A stretch of 64,000 bases of DNA from PXAP01 sp964421595 (GTDB lineage: Bacteria > Bacteroidota > Bacteroidia > Bacteroidales > PUMT01): the NCBI GenBank assembly GCA_964421595.1, contig CAYQXY010000001.1:164059-228058 (forward strand), given 5' to 3'. Position numbers and translations under genes: made by a program. The notes below the pieces were generated by a model that was given only the letters and a program-made list of their open reading frames with translations, was not told where the DNA came from and did no database searches. Below are positions 48,302 through 57,261 of this stretch, in pieces. Position 1 is the first letter of the stretch. Every line of letters begins with the position of its first letter.

Positions 48302-50965
48302 ATGAAAATGTATAATGGCATCACTAAATGGCCTTCACTGGCTATCATCATGTTAGCTTCACTTTTGTCAGTCAGCTCTTATGCCGACATACCTCCTCTT
48401 CTTGACAGGGAACTTTTCTTCGGCGATCCGGAGATAAGCGGAGGACAACTATCTCCCGACGGGGAATTTCTTTCGTTTATGCGGCCTTATGAAGGGACAC
48501 GCAATATCTGGGTTAAAAAACGTGAGGCTGGATTTGAAGAAGCCATACCTGTCACCGACCGTACAGACCGGCCCATCCCGGCATATTTCTGGTCACGCGA
48601 CGGCAAATACATCCTTTTTGTAATGGACCAGGGAGGTGATGAGAATTTCAATATCCATGCCCTAGATCCTGCAGAAGCAAGTACCGGAGTAATACCCGAG
48701 GCCCGTAACATTACTGATATGGAGGGTGTCAGGGCAATGATCTTTCATATTTCACATCAGGATCCAGATCTTCTGTATGTCGGTCTTAATCAACGTGATG
48801 CCGCATGGCACGATCTTTACCAGTTGCGGATATCGACCGGAGAACTGACCATGCTAAGAGAAAATACAAACAGATATACCTCCTGGGTATTTGACTGGAA
48901 CGATCAGCTCAGACTTGCATCCCGTTCAACAGAACAAGGCGATAATGAACTCTGGCGTATGGATCCGAATGGAAAGGAAACCCTGATTTATGAATGGACC
49001 CTTATGGAAACAGCCTATCCTTCCGGTTTCCACAAAGAAAACGAAGCCTTCTACCTTGTTTCAAACAAGGGTGAACTCGATAAAAGCAAATTATTCCTGA
49101 TGGACATCAACTCACTGGAAAAAACCCTGATTGATGAAGATCCGGAAAATCGGGTCGATTTTGGTGGATTGTGGCTGTCGGACAAAACACGCGAAATAAT
49201 TGCCACCTTTTATGTTGACGACCAGACCCGCGCATATTTCCACAATAAGGAATTTGAGAGACACTATAACAACCTGAAATCTCAGCTTGATAATGCAGAA
49301 ATTTCCTTTGCATCCGGAACCAAAGATGAAACCATGTTTATGGTTACAGCCAACTCCGATACAAAGCCATCATCGGTTTATCTGTATGAACTTGATGACA
49401 TGTCACTTACTTTCCAGTATACTCCTCGTTCGGGACTCCCCGAAAAGTACATGTCGCCGATGATACCTGTGCACTATCCTTCATCTGACGGACTGGAAAT
49501 TCCGGGTTATCTGACTATGCCCAATGGTTTTGAAAAAGAGAATCTTCCCCTTGTGGTTGTGCCACATGGAGGACCATGGGCACGTGACAGATGGGGATTT
49601 AACACCTATGCCCAGTTTTTTGCAAACAGGGGTTATGCAGTGCTTCAGCCAAATTTCAGGGGCAGCACCGGTTATGGCAAGGCTTTCCTGTCAGCCGGCA
49701 ACAAGGAATGGGGTGATCTTATGCAGGATGATATAACATGGGGAGTGAAATACCTTATTGAAAAAGGAATTGCTGACCCTGACAGAGTAGCTGTCTTTGG
49801 TGGTTCTTATGGCGGGTATGCCACCCTTGCAGGACTTGCGTTCACACCCGATCTCTATGCTGCCGGAGTATCTTTTGTAGGTCCTTCAAACCTCATTACA
49901 TTGCTTAACTCTATTCCCCCTTATTGGGAAGCAGCAAGGAAAGTATTCCATGAACGGATGGGTGACCCTTCCACGCCTGAAGGTGAAGAACAACTGATTA
50001 GGCAGTCACCCCTCTTCTCGGCCGATCAGATTACTGCTCCCCTTATGGTAGTACAGGGCCAGAATGATCCCCGGGTTGTAAAGGCAGAAAGTGACCAGAT
50101 AGTAATAGCCCTTCGTGATCGCAATTTCCCTGTGGAATATCTCAATGCACCCGACGAGGGGCACGGGTTTGCCCGTCCGGTGAATAATATGGCCTTTGTT
50201 GCTGCAATGGAAAAATTTCTTGCCCGGCACATTGGCGGACGCTACCAGGAAGATATGCCTGACGATGTAGCACAAAGGCTCGAAGAAATTACCGTCGACG
50301 TTTCCACCGTAACCCTTCAGGAAATTCCGGGCCCGGAAGCATCAGGAAGTGCCCCTGTCCCCGAAAGGGAACTCACTCCCGGCACATACAGCTATGAGAT
50401 AGAAGTTATGGGTATGCAGATGAAAAGCACAACTGAGATCAGCAGAAACGGCAACGAAATAGTAATTGAAGAGAAGACCCAGACCCCGATGGGAGCCGCC
50501 AGTGATAAGGTAAAATTAGATGCATCGACAATGGCGCCTCTGAGCAGGGAAATGTCACAGGGCCCCATGTATGTAAATGTTGAATATAAAGATGGCCTGG
50601 TGGAAGGCAAACTTAATACCGGCCAAGCCGAAATGCCTGTCAATATAGAATTAAGCGGGCCACTTTTTGCAGAAGGCCCCGCTCAATATTTAATGCTTGC
50701 CACACTCCCGCTTTCAGAAGGTTATTCAACAGTGTTCCGGAATGCCGATATCACCAATATGAAAGAGAAACTTTACAAGATGAGCGTTACCGGAGAGACA
50801 GTTGAAAATGGAAAAGAAACATGGCGGATGGAAGTCACAGCAGCAGATGGCAGTCCCGGTTCACTCACCATCTGGGCCGAACAGGATACTTATGATGTAA
50901 TAAAATACGAAATGGTGGTGCCGCAACTTGGCGGGGCAACCATAATCGGGAAACTTGTCAGGTAA
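48302..50965 (+). CDS. S9 (prolyl oligopeptidase) family peptidase with C-terminal extension
   Basis: 887 residues. A signal peptide (about 1-28, ending SSYADIPP) directs it to the periplasm or beyond. A beta-propeller (about 40-385) precedes the alpha/beta-hydrolase domain, with catalytic Ser502 (GGSYGGYA), Asp589 (QGQNDPRV) and His621 (GHGFARP), all intact. After about residue 650 comes a further ~230-residue beta-rich domain (TYSYEIEVMGMQMKS, LEGKLNTGQ-like repeats) unlike the usual S9 end. It resembles DUF3108-like or lipid-binding beta domains, but I am not sure. No T9SS sorting domain is recognised. Single gene followed by a strong terminator. Confidence 0.9.
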   Translation: MKMYNGITKWPSLAIIMLASLLSVSSYADIPPLLDRELFFGDPEISGGQLSPDGEFLSFMRPYEGTRNIWVKKREAGFEEAIPVTDRTDRPIPAYFWSRDGKYILFVMDQGGDENFNIHALDPAEASTGVIPEARNITDMEGVRAMIFHISHQDPDLLYVGLNQRDAAWHDLYQLRISTGELTMLRENTNRYTSWVFDWNDQLRLASRSTEQGDNELWRMDPNGKETLIYEWTLMETAYPSGFHKENEAFYLVSNKGELDKSKLFLMDINSLEKTLIDEDPENRVDFGGLWLSDKTREIIATFYVDDQTRAYFHNKEFERHYNNLKSQLDNAEISFASGTKDETMFMVTANSDTKPSSVYLYELDDMSLTFQYTPRSGLPEKYMSPMIPVHYPSSDGLEIPGYLTMPNGFEKENLPLVVVPHGGPWARDRWGFNTYAQFFANRGYAVLQPNFRGSTGYGKAFLSAGNKEWGDLMQDDITWGVKYLIEKGIADPDRVAVFGGSYGGYATLAGLAFTPDLYAAGVSFVGPSNLITLLNSIPPYWEAARKVFHERMGDPSTPEGEEQLIRQSPLFSADQITAPLMVVQGQNDPRVVKAESDQIVIALRDRNFPVEYLNAPDEGHGFARPVNNMAFVAAMEKFLARHIGGRYQEDMPDDVAQRLEEITVDVSTVTLQEIPGPEASGSAPVPERELTPGTYSYEIEVMGMQMKSTTEISRNGNEIVIEEKTQTPMGAASDKVKLDASTMAPLSREMSQGPMYVNVEYKDGLVEGKLNTGQAEMPVNIELSGPLFAEGPAQYLMLATLPLSEGYSTVFRNADITNMKEKLYKMSVTGETVENGKETWRMEVTAADGSPGSLTIWAEQDTYDVIKYEMVVPQLGGATIIGKLVR

Positions 50966-51336
50966 ATGCATTATCACGACAATTGCTAAAGTTGTCCCGC
51001 TTCCTGAATCCGGAATGAGAATGCTGTAGGCTAAACCGAACAGGCAAATATTGAATAAAAGCATCTGAAATATCTTCGGGTGCTTTTATTGACAGGGCTC
51101 TTCCAAAACCAGAATTGCTAAATTTTTTTTTGGCCGAAAATAGTGTCCACCTATACCAGATATTGGCCATCTGTAAAGTTTGTTACAATTCATTTGGGAA
51201 CATTTTCATTGGTGATTTGAAGGAAATAATTAAAATAATCGACGGATATCAATGTCTTTGCCGAAGTTACAGATACCGAAATGCAAATTTTGCAGGAAAA
51301 TAAAATGATGCAAGTATTTTATTCAAAAAGATTGTT
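50966..51336. other. 371-base intergenic region
   Basis: Between the S9 peptidase and the SDR gene. It holds a terminator (51054-51090). A 62-codon frame at 51115-51303 has no protein-like character. The remainder is AT-rich, presumably with the SDR promoter. Confidence 0.65.
51054..51090 (+). terminator. Terminator after S9 peptidase
   Basis: AATAAAAGCA (51054-51063) pairs with TGCTTTTATT (51081-51090); inner bases CTGAA/TTCGG extend the stem through G-U pairs around a small loop. A-run and T-run flanks make this a bidirectional-looking intrinsic terminator. Confidence 0.8.
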
Positions 51337-52782
51337 ATGAAAATTCTGTTAACAGGCGCAACAGGTTATATAGGAAAACGGCTGCTTCCGGTCCTTGCAA
51401 GTAACGGACATACAGTGGTATGCTGCGCAAGGGACCCTTCAAGATTTAAACCACCCGTATCACTGGAGCAGAACATTGAAATCATCCAGCTTGACTTGCT
51501 GGATGAATTGACTTTCAAAAATATACCTGAAGATATAGACGGAGCATTTTATCTTGTTCACTCAATGGCTGTTTCCGAAGATTATGAGGATCTGGAGAGA
51601 AAATCAGCAATTGGTTTCAGGGAAACGATGAACAGGACAAGTGTTCGTCATGTTATTTATTTAAGTGGCATTGTTAATGAATCAAAGCTTTCACAACATC
51701 TGAGTTCCCGGAAACGCGTTGAAGTTGAACTGGCGGCCGGCAATTACAACTTTACCACACTCAGGGCCGGGATCATCATTGGCTCCGGGAGCGCTTCCTT
51801 TGAGATAATTCGCGACCTGGTTGAAAAACTGCCGGTTATGGTGGCACCCAGATGGCTGAATACCAAGTGCCAGCCAATCGGAATTGCCGATGTCATCACT
51901 TTTTTATCAAAAACCGTGTTTGCCGGTGAAACATACAACAAAAACTTTGACATCGGCGGACCCGATATACTTACGTATAAGGAAATGCTCCAGGAGTTTG
52001 CAAAGATCAGGGGGCTGAAAAGGAGGATCTATACCATTCCGGTCATGACTCCTAAATTATCATCCTACTGGCTCTATTTTATCACATCAACCTCCTACAG
52101 GCTGGCAGTGGCACTTGTCAACAGTATGAAAACAGAAGTGATATGCCGGGATGCAAGTATTAACGGGATACTCAGCGTCAAGCCGGCAACTTACACTGAA
52201 TCCCTTACAAAAGCATTTGGCCGGATAGAAAATAATGAAATAGTATCCAGCTGGAAGGATTCACTGGTAAGCGGCAGATTGAATTTTCATATATCCGAAT
52301 TTATCAACGTACCGGTTTTCGGATGTTTTAAGGATGAAAGAAAAGCTGTGATAACTGACAGAAGAAAAACAATTGAAAAAATATGGCGTATCGGCGGAGA
52401 TACCGGCTGGTATAACGCCGGTTACCTTTGGCGGTTCAGGGGTTTTATAGACAAACTTTTTGGAGGAGTAGGTCTGAGGCGGGGAAGAACAAATCAGACC
52501 GAATTAAATGCGGGCGATGTACTTGACTTCTGGAGAGTACTATATTCCAATAAAGAAGAGGGCAGATTACTCCTTTTTGCTGAGATGAAACTACCCGGCG
52601 AGGCCTGGCTTGAATTCCGGGTTCATGAAAACGAATTAATCCAGACCGCCACATTCAGGCCCCGTGGCCTACCCGGCAGATTCTACTGGTATTCAGTGTA
52701 TCCTTTTCATGGTTTTGTATTCAGTGGCATGCTGAAAAGTTTAACAGACCACAAAAAAATAACAGACACCTCATCAAAGTAA
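51337..52782 (+). CDS. NAD(P)-binding SDR protein with DUF2867 domain
   Basis: 481 residues: an atypical extended SDR domain (1-~300; LLTGATGYIGKRLLP, AFYLVHSMAVSEDYEDLE, VIYLSGIV, FDIGGPDILTYKEML) followed by a DUF2867 domain (about 330-475). The DUF2867 part includes WRIGGDTGWYNAGYLWRFRG, LEFRVHE and RGLPGRFYWYSVYPFHGFVF. This two-domain architecture is known; the reaction is not. The rhodanese gene follows after 11 bases. Confidence 0.88.
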   Translation: MKILLTGATGYIGKRLLPVLASNGHTVVCCARDPSRFKPPVSLEQNIEIIQLDLLDELTFKNIPEDIDGAFYLVHSMAVSEDYEDLERKSAIGFRETMNRTSVRHVIYLSGIVNESKLSQHLSSRKRVEVELAAGNYNFTTLRAGIIIGSGSASFEIIRDLVEKLPVMVAPRWLNTKCQPIGIADVITFLSKTVFAGETYNKNFDIGGPDILTYKEMLQEFAKIRGLKRRIYTIPVMTPKLSSYWLYFITSTSYRLAVALVNSMKTEVICRDASINGILSVKPATYTESLTKAFGRIENNEIVSSWKDSLVSGRLNFHISEFINVPVFGCFKDERKAVITDRRKTIEKIWRIGGDTGWYNAGYLWRFRGFIDKLFGGVGLRRGRTNQTELNAGDVLDFWRVLYSNKEEGRLLLFAEMKLPGEAWLEFRVHENELIQTATFRPRGLPGRFYWYSVYPFHGFVFSGMLKSLTDHKKITDTSSK

Positions 52783-52793
52783 AATTTCATGAA

Positions 52794-54101
52794 ATGACTG
52801 CATCAATAAGAGAAGTCACCACCGGAGAACTAACGAAAATAATCGATAAACTGTCAAGTCAGATTATCGATATTCGTCCTTCAGACGCTTATAATGGATG
52901 GCAATTAAATAACGAATCCCGTGGAGGACATATCAGGGGGGCCAGGACCCTGCCTTTTAAGTGGACAACTTATATTGACTGGATTGAAATGGTCAGGCTT
53001 AAACAAATCTTGCCTGAACATGATATTGTTATTTACGGCTACAACAAAGATGAAATCGATACCGTGGCAGATCGGTTTCTGAGATCCGGCTACACCAGTG
53101 TCGGTGTTTATTATTATTTCAGTGAAGAATGGGCGGCCGACCCCTCACTTCCTGTGCAGAATCTGGAAAGGTACAGCCAGCTTGTTTCTGCAGAATGGGT
53201 TAATGCCTTGATTTCAGGGAACAACCCACCTCTGTACGACAACACACAATTCCAGATTGTGCATGCTCACTACCGCAATCGTGACGCCTACCTTTCAGGG
53301 CATATACCAGGAGCCATCGATATTGACACCCTGGAACTTGAAGCACCTGAAACCTGGAACAGACGATCGCCTGAAGAACTAAAAATTGCACTGGAAAAAC
53401 ATGGGATTACTTCCGATACAACCGTGATCATGTATGGCAAGTTCATGGACCCCGATAACGATGATCCTTTTCCGGGAAGCGCAGCAGGTGATATTGCGGC
53501 AATAAGATGTGCACTTATAATGATGTATGCCGGAGTAAAAGATGTAAGGGTACTCAATGGTGGATTTCAATCGTGGACAGATGAGGGTTATGAGATTTCC
53601 TGCACGGACGAACCAAAACAGTCTGCCGGTGAATTTGGATCTCAAATTCCGGCGAGGCCTGAGCTCTTTGTTGATACACCACAGGCAAAGGAGATGTTGC
53701 TGGCAGCCGACAGTGAACTGGTATGTGTACGCTCTTTGCCCGAGTATATCGGACAGGTGAGCGGCTACAATTACATTGAGCCAAAAGGAAGGATCCCCGG
53801 TGCCGTTTTTGCAGATTGTGGTTCAGATGCCTATCATATGGAGAATTACCGGAATTTTGATCATACTACCAGGGAATTCCATGAAATAGCTGATATCTGG
53901 GTAGATAACGGAATTACACCCGACAAATATCTTGCTTTTTACTGCGGTACCGGGTGGCGTGGAAGCGAAGCATGGTTCAATGCCTGGCTTATGGGCTGGA
54001 CAAGGGTTTCAGTATATGACGGAGGGTGGTTTGAATGGAGCAGCGATCCGGACAATCCTTTTGAAACAGGTATTCCAGAAGAGTTAACTGAAAAGAGTTA
54101 A
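52794..54101 (+). CDS. Sulfurtransferase with three rhodanese-like domains
   Basis: 435-residue protein with three rhodanese modules (about 1-125, 130-275, 280-430). Only the third has a cysteine loop, Cys384 in YCGTGWRGSEAW, the thiosulfate/mercaptopyruvate sulfurtransferase pattern. Domains 1 (IYGYNKDE) and 2 (MYGKFMD) lack the cysteine and are presumably structural. No signal peptide, so probably cytoplasmic. Possible sulfane-sulfur handling fits the cysteine-sulfur genes 2.4 kb downstream, though no operon link is shown. Confidence 0.88.
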   Translation: MTASIREVTTGELTKIIDKLSSQIIDIRPSDAYNGWQLNNESRGGHIRGARTLPFKWTTYIDWIEMVRLKQILPEHDIVIYGYNKDEIDTVADRFLRSGYTSVGVYYYFSEEWAADPSLPVQNLERYSQLVSAEWVNALISGNNPPLYDNTQFQIVHAHYRNRDAYLSGHIPGAIDIDTLELEAPETWNRRSPEELKIALEKHGITSDTTVIMYGKFMDPDNDDPFPGSAAGDIAAIRCALIMMYAGVKDVRVLNGGFQSWTDEGYEISCTDEPKQSAGEFGSQIPARPELFVDTPQAKEMLLAADSELVCVRSLPEYIGQVSGYNYIEPKGRIPGAVFADCGSDAYHMENYRNFDHTTREFHEIADIWVDNGITPDKYLAFYCGTGWRGSEAWFNAWLMGWTRVSVYDGGWFEWSSDPDNPFETGIPEELTEKS

Positions 54102-54289
54102 GAAGATAAATAAGGCTAAATAAATCATTATGAATTGAAATATAAAGATAGATGTGATTCACTTCTCCAAATAACATTTCTGACTAACATTACAACATGA
54201 CTCATCAGTAGCAAAACATTGCATTGGAAATAGATCATCATACTATTTTTCATCTCAACCCACATAGTTTTATTTGAAATAGTATTTTT

Positions 54290-54493
54290 ATGAATGAAAT
54301 AATTTTCATAGTAGAAGAATCTCCAGAAGGAGGATATGAGGCAAAAGCTTTGGGTTATTCAATTTTCACTGAAGGCGATACCATTGAAGATATTAAACAG
54401 AATATAAAAGACGCCATACGTTGCCATTTTGAGGATAATGCGCCTAAAATAGTGCGTATGCATTATATAAAAGAAGAAGTTTTTTCAGCATGA
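54290..54493 (+). CDS. hicB: HicB-like antitoxin
   Basis: 67-residue protein with the HicB partial RNase-H-like fold: FIVEESPEGGYEAKALGYSIFTEGD, then a helix DIKQNIKDAIRCHF. It lacks a C-terminal DNA-binding (HTH) part. It precedes and overlaps the HicA toxin by 4 bases (ATGA). Its role would be to bind and inhibit HicA. Confidence 0.85.
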   Translation: MNEIIFIVEESPEGGYEAKALGYSIFTEGDTIEDIKQNIKDAIRCHFEDNAPKIVRMHYIKEEVFSA

Positions 54494-54732
54494 AAAAGCT
54501 GCCACAAGATCTTTCTGCTTCAGATTTACTTAAAAAACTTAAAGTCCTGGGGTACATTCCTACCAGACAGGCAGGTAGCCACATCAGGCTAACTACAGAA
54601 AAAAACGGGATTCACCATGTTACTATACCTAATCATTCACCACTAAAGATAGGCAAGTTGTCTGGCATTTTGAAAGACATATCAAACCATTTTAAACTAA
54701 GTAAGGAAGACCTTATAGATCAATTATTTTGA
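54490..54732 (+). CDS. hicA: HicA-like mRNA interferase toxin
   Basis: 80-residue dsRBD-fold toxin that cleaves mRNA. The active-site pattern GSHIRL (His31) and HHVTIPNHSPLKIGKLSGILKD are typical of HicA, as is an early helix (SDLLKKLKVLGY). Complete and apparently functional. Gene order is antitoxin first, the reverse of the classical hicAB operon. Confidence 0.9.
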   Translation: MKKLPQDLSASDLLKKLKVLGYIPTRQAGSHIRLTTEKNGIHHVTIPNHSPLKIGKLSGILKDISNHFKLSKEDLIDQLF

Positions 54733-54748
54733 CCCGGGCTGACCCGGG
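54733..54748 (+). terminator. Hairpin after hicA
   Basis: CCCGGG-CTGA-CCCGGG begins at the toxin stop codon: a 6-bp GC stem with a 4-base loop. No T-run follows, so it may act as a transcript-end stabiliser rather than a true intrinsic terminator. Confidence 0.4.
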
Positions 54749-55128
54749 CAACTTCCAAGATTTTCTCAACACATAAGGTTTATCATTCCTTACCTGAGTG
54801 AAATCCCTTTCCACTATTGTTATCATCACAACCCTTCATTTGAGAATAATCTGACTTTTGCTATTGTGGAGGCAGTGGGCAGAATCTACTGAACCCCTTA
54901 TGGTTGATGCCGGCGACTTGTAAGCCGACATCATCCTTTATTTATAACAGGAATAATGAGCCATCTGCTTCTCAAACATCTTGATTATATGTGGCTTATA
55001 AGTTTTATTGACGTAGCATGTCAGGTTTACTGTAAAGCTGCGACAATTCTGGTGTAATTCCTCGGTTTTTGCAATAAGGGAAAATCATGTTCTCAAATTA
55101 ACAAACAATTCATTAACAGCTCCTTAAA
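54749..55128. other. About 380-base intergenic region
   Basis: No gene seen. It contains a second small stem, GATGCCGGC (54906-54914) with GCCGACATC (54924-54932), one mismatch. The function is unknown. Confidence 0.5.
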
Positions 55129-55602
55129 ATGAAAAGAAAAAAATTAATCCGGATACTATTAATAATAGTTATAGCCGGAGTCCTGGCAGGCGGAGGTGTT
55201 GGCTTGTACATGTACTTTATGCCACACAGGGACATCCATAAATCAGCTACCGATTTTGAAGTTACAGCTTCCGGACTTGTGTCCGAATTCCTCAATGATA
55301 TTAACGGTGCAAACCAAAAATACCTCTCAGCTGATGGCGAATCAAAAATCCTTGAGGTTACAGGAACAATTGCAAGGATATCTGAAAACTTTAACGGAGA
55401 AAAAGTGGTATTGCTGAAAAATGATACTGATAAGGCCGGGGTAAGCTGCACCTTCATGGACGCCACAAACCACAGGATTAACGGTCTTGAACCGGGCGGG
55501 ATGGTTACAGTAAAGGGGGTAATCAGGTCCGGTGCTTACTATGACAAGGATCTTGACATGTTTGTGAATGTAACTGTTGAGAAATGTGATCTGATCAATT
55601 AA
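55129..55602 (+). CDS. OB-fold (tRNA_anti-like) membrane-anchored protein
   Basis: 157 residues: an N-terminal membrane anchor or signal (about 5-28, KLIRILLIIVIAGVLAGGGV) and an OB-fold like the tRNA_anti-like family (VTGTIARISENFNGEKVVLL, GMVTVKGVIRSG). Found as secreted proteins in Bacteroidota; no known function. Followed by a clear terminator. Confidence 0.75.
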   Translation: MKRKKLIRILLIIVIAGVLAGGGVGLYMYFMPHRDIHKSATDFEVTASGLVSEFLNDINGANQKYLSADGESKILEVTGTIARISENFNGEKVVLLKNDTDKAGVSCTFMDATNHRINGLEPGGMVTVKGVIRSGAYYDKDLDMFVNVTVEKCDLIN

Positions 55603-55616
55603 CAGACACATTGTTA

Positions 55617-55645
55617 AGCTGTCCGGTTTTATAGCGGACAGTTTT
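55617..55645 (+). terminator. Terminator after OB-fold gene
   Basis: CTGTCCG (55619-55625), 9-base loop, CGGACAG (55635-55641), then TTTT. Perfect 7-bp stem. Confidence 0.8.
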
Positions 55646-55697
55646 CCCGAAAGCTAAGAGAATAAAAATGAGTGCTAATTATTAAAATCTTAATGTT

Positions 55698-56363
55698 ATG
55701 AAAAACAAGAGTATGAACAAACCTGAAAATGCCGGTAAACTATCATTGAGCAATAATCCCGGGAGTAATACATCCGGCCACAGGAAAAGCAATTTTTTAC
55801 TAAAATCTATTAACTTCCTTATTATCCTGCTTATTGCAGGAGGAGTTTACGTTTCCGCACAGGACGGGGCACGCCTTGTCAGTGAAAAATCCCATATCAG
55901 ATTTTTCTCTTCTACACCGGCCGAAGATATTGAGGCTCATAACTATTCAGCAACCAGCACCCTGGATAAAACATCAGGCAATGTAGCCTTTTCTGTACCA
56001 ATGCAGGGATTCGAATTTGATAAAAGATTAATGCAGAGGCATTTTAATCAGGACGGGTATCTGGATACTCAGCAATATCCAACGGCTCGTCTGGTTGGTA
56101 AAATTACAAACCTGGAGGATATTGATTTTTCACAAAATGGCAGCTATGATGCTGTAATTGAAGGAGAGCTCACTATTAAAGGGATAACCAATGATATCAA
56201 AGAGAAGGGCACAATCACGGTAAACGGTTCAAGGGTTACAGCCGAAAGTGTATTTCAAGTCACACTTGCTGATTATGGAATTGTATTTACCAGCGGAAGG
56301 CCTGCATCAAATATTGCAGGAACAATTGAAGTGACTGTCAACGCAGAATATCAGCCTCAATAA
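55698..56363 (+). CDS. YceI family protein
   Basis: 221 residues with a hydrophobic anchor or signal (about 32-52) and then a YceI lipocalin-like barrel: SEKSHIRFFSSTPAEDIEAHN, VPMQGFEFDKRLMQRHF, GELTIKGITND. YceI proteins bind isoprenoid or other lipids in the periplasm. A second ATG at 55713 could be the start. Same strand as CDO but 111 bases apart. Confidence 0.88.
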   Translation: MKNKSMNKPENAGKLSLSNNPGSNTSGHRKSNFLLKSINFLIILLIAGGVYVSAQDGARLVSEKSHIRFFSSTPAEDIEAHNYSATSTLDKTSGNVAFSVPMQGFEFDKRLMQRHFNQDGYLDTQQYPTARLVGKITNLEDIDFSQNGSYDAVIEGELTIKGITNDIKEKGTITVNGSRVTAESVFQVTLADYGIVFTSGRPASNIAGTIEVTVNAEYQPQ

Positions 56364-56474
56364 AAGAATTCAGACACCAGCACATTACCCCGGATCTGAC
56401 AATACCCTTCCCACGATAAACAGAATAATGGGATTCAGCAGGGGGATATAGCATTACAGCATTCCAAACCTTTA

Positions 56475-57248
56475 ATGTTTAGCAATATGAGTTCGAAAAT
56501 ACATGAAAAAGTTATAAAACTTGCTCAAAAGCTTGAAGCCTCTGATACCCATGATTTCAGTTTCCTGAAGGAAACTGTTGTCAAAACAGGGTTTTCGGTG
56601 AATGACTTAAAAAAATATGCATCATTCAGCCACCCCACTGATCAAAGCTATGGTCGCAATTTGCTTTATGAAAGCCACAGACTGAAGATATTTCTTATGT
56701 GCTGGAGCCCGGGAGATTTTACCGCAATTCACGATCACGGACAAACCCGGTGGGGCTGCGTTATTGCCCTGGGAAACTTTACCCACCGGGTATACCATTT
56801 TGAAAATGGAATCCTTAAAATAAAAAGTGATGCCCCGCTCGGGGCGGGTCAGGTTGCCTGCCTGAAAGGTGATTTCATACATATGATGGGGAATAAAGGC
56901 AACATTAATATAATGTCACTGCATATTTACGGGTCTGACTCGAAAGATGAATCGCTGGCTAAGAGGTCAAGGGTATATCAAATTGATAAAAAGATGGTTA
57001 TCACAACAAATGGGCCTGCGTTTTTAAATACTAATGATGAATCAATTTTACATCAGGAACATTTTGATTCTGTCGATCAGAAGGCCTTAACTGATTATAT
57101 TGACCTTATAAAATATCGATCGGAAAAAGTTCGGCAAAGCAAAACCAGGATTTTAACCAGGCAAGTATTTACGGTTGAAAACCACCGGCCTGATAATATC
57201 CCTGTGGTGATTACCAGGGCTATAAATAACGCTGCATTATTAAATTAA
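56475..57248 (+). CDS. Cysteine dioxygenase family protein
   Basis: 257-residue cupin enzyme. Iron ligands His86 and His88 (AIHDHGQ) and His136 (GDFIHMMGN) are present. Tyr59 and Arg61 (SYGRNLL) match the substrate-binding Tyr58/Arg60 of mammalian CDO, and Cys95 and Tyr152 lie where the Cys-Tyr crosslink pair sits. It would oxidise cysteine to cysteine sulfinate. A PLP decarboxylase begins 13 bases downstream, giving a two-step route to hypotaurine. About 60 extra C-terminal residues follow the barrel. Other thiols as substrate cannot be excluded. Confidence 0.85.
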   Translation: MFSNMSSKIHEKVIKLAQKLEASDTHDFSFLKETVVKTGFSVNDLKKYASFSHPTDQSYGRNLLYESHRLKIFLMCWSPGDFTAIHDHGQTRWGCVIALGNFTHRVYHFENGILKIKSDAPLGAGQVACLKGDFIHMMGNKGNINIMSLHIYGSDSKDESLAKRSRVYQIDKKMVITTNGPAFLNTNDESILHQEHFDSVDQKALTDYIDLIKYRSEKVRQSKTRILTRQVFTVENHRPDNIPVVITRAINNAALLN

Positions 57249-57261
57249 ACCAGTTCAGAAG

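Noticed and set aside
51115..51303. 62-codon frame after the S9 terminator
   Set aside because: Cys/Tyr/Ile-rich translation of AT-rich DNA, no homology signal recognised.
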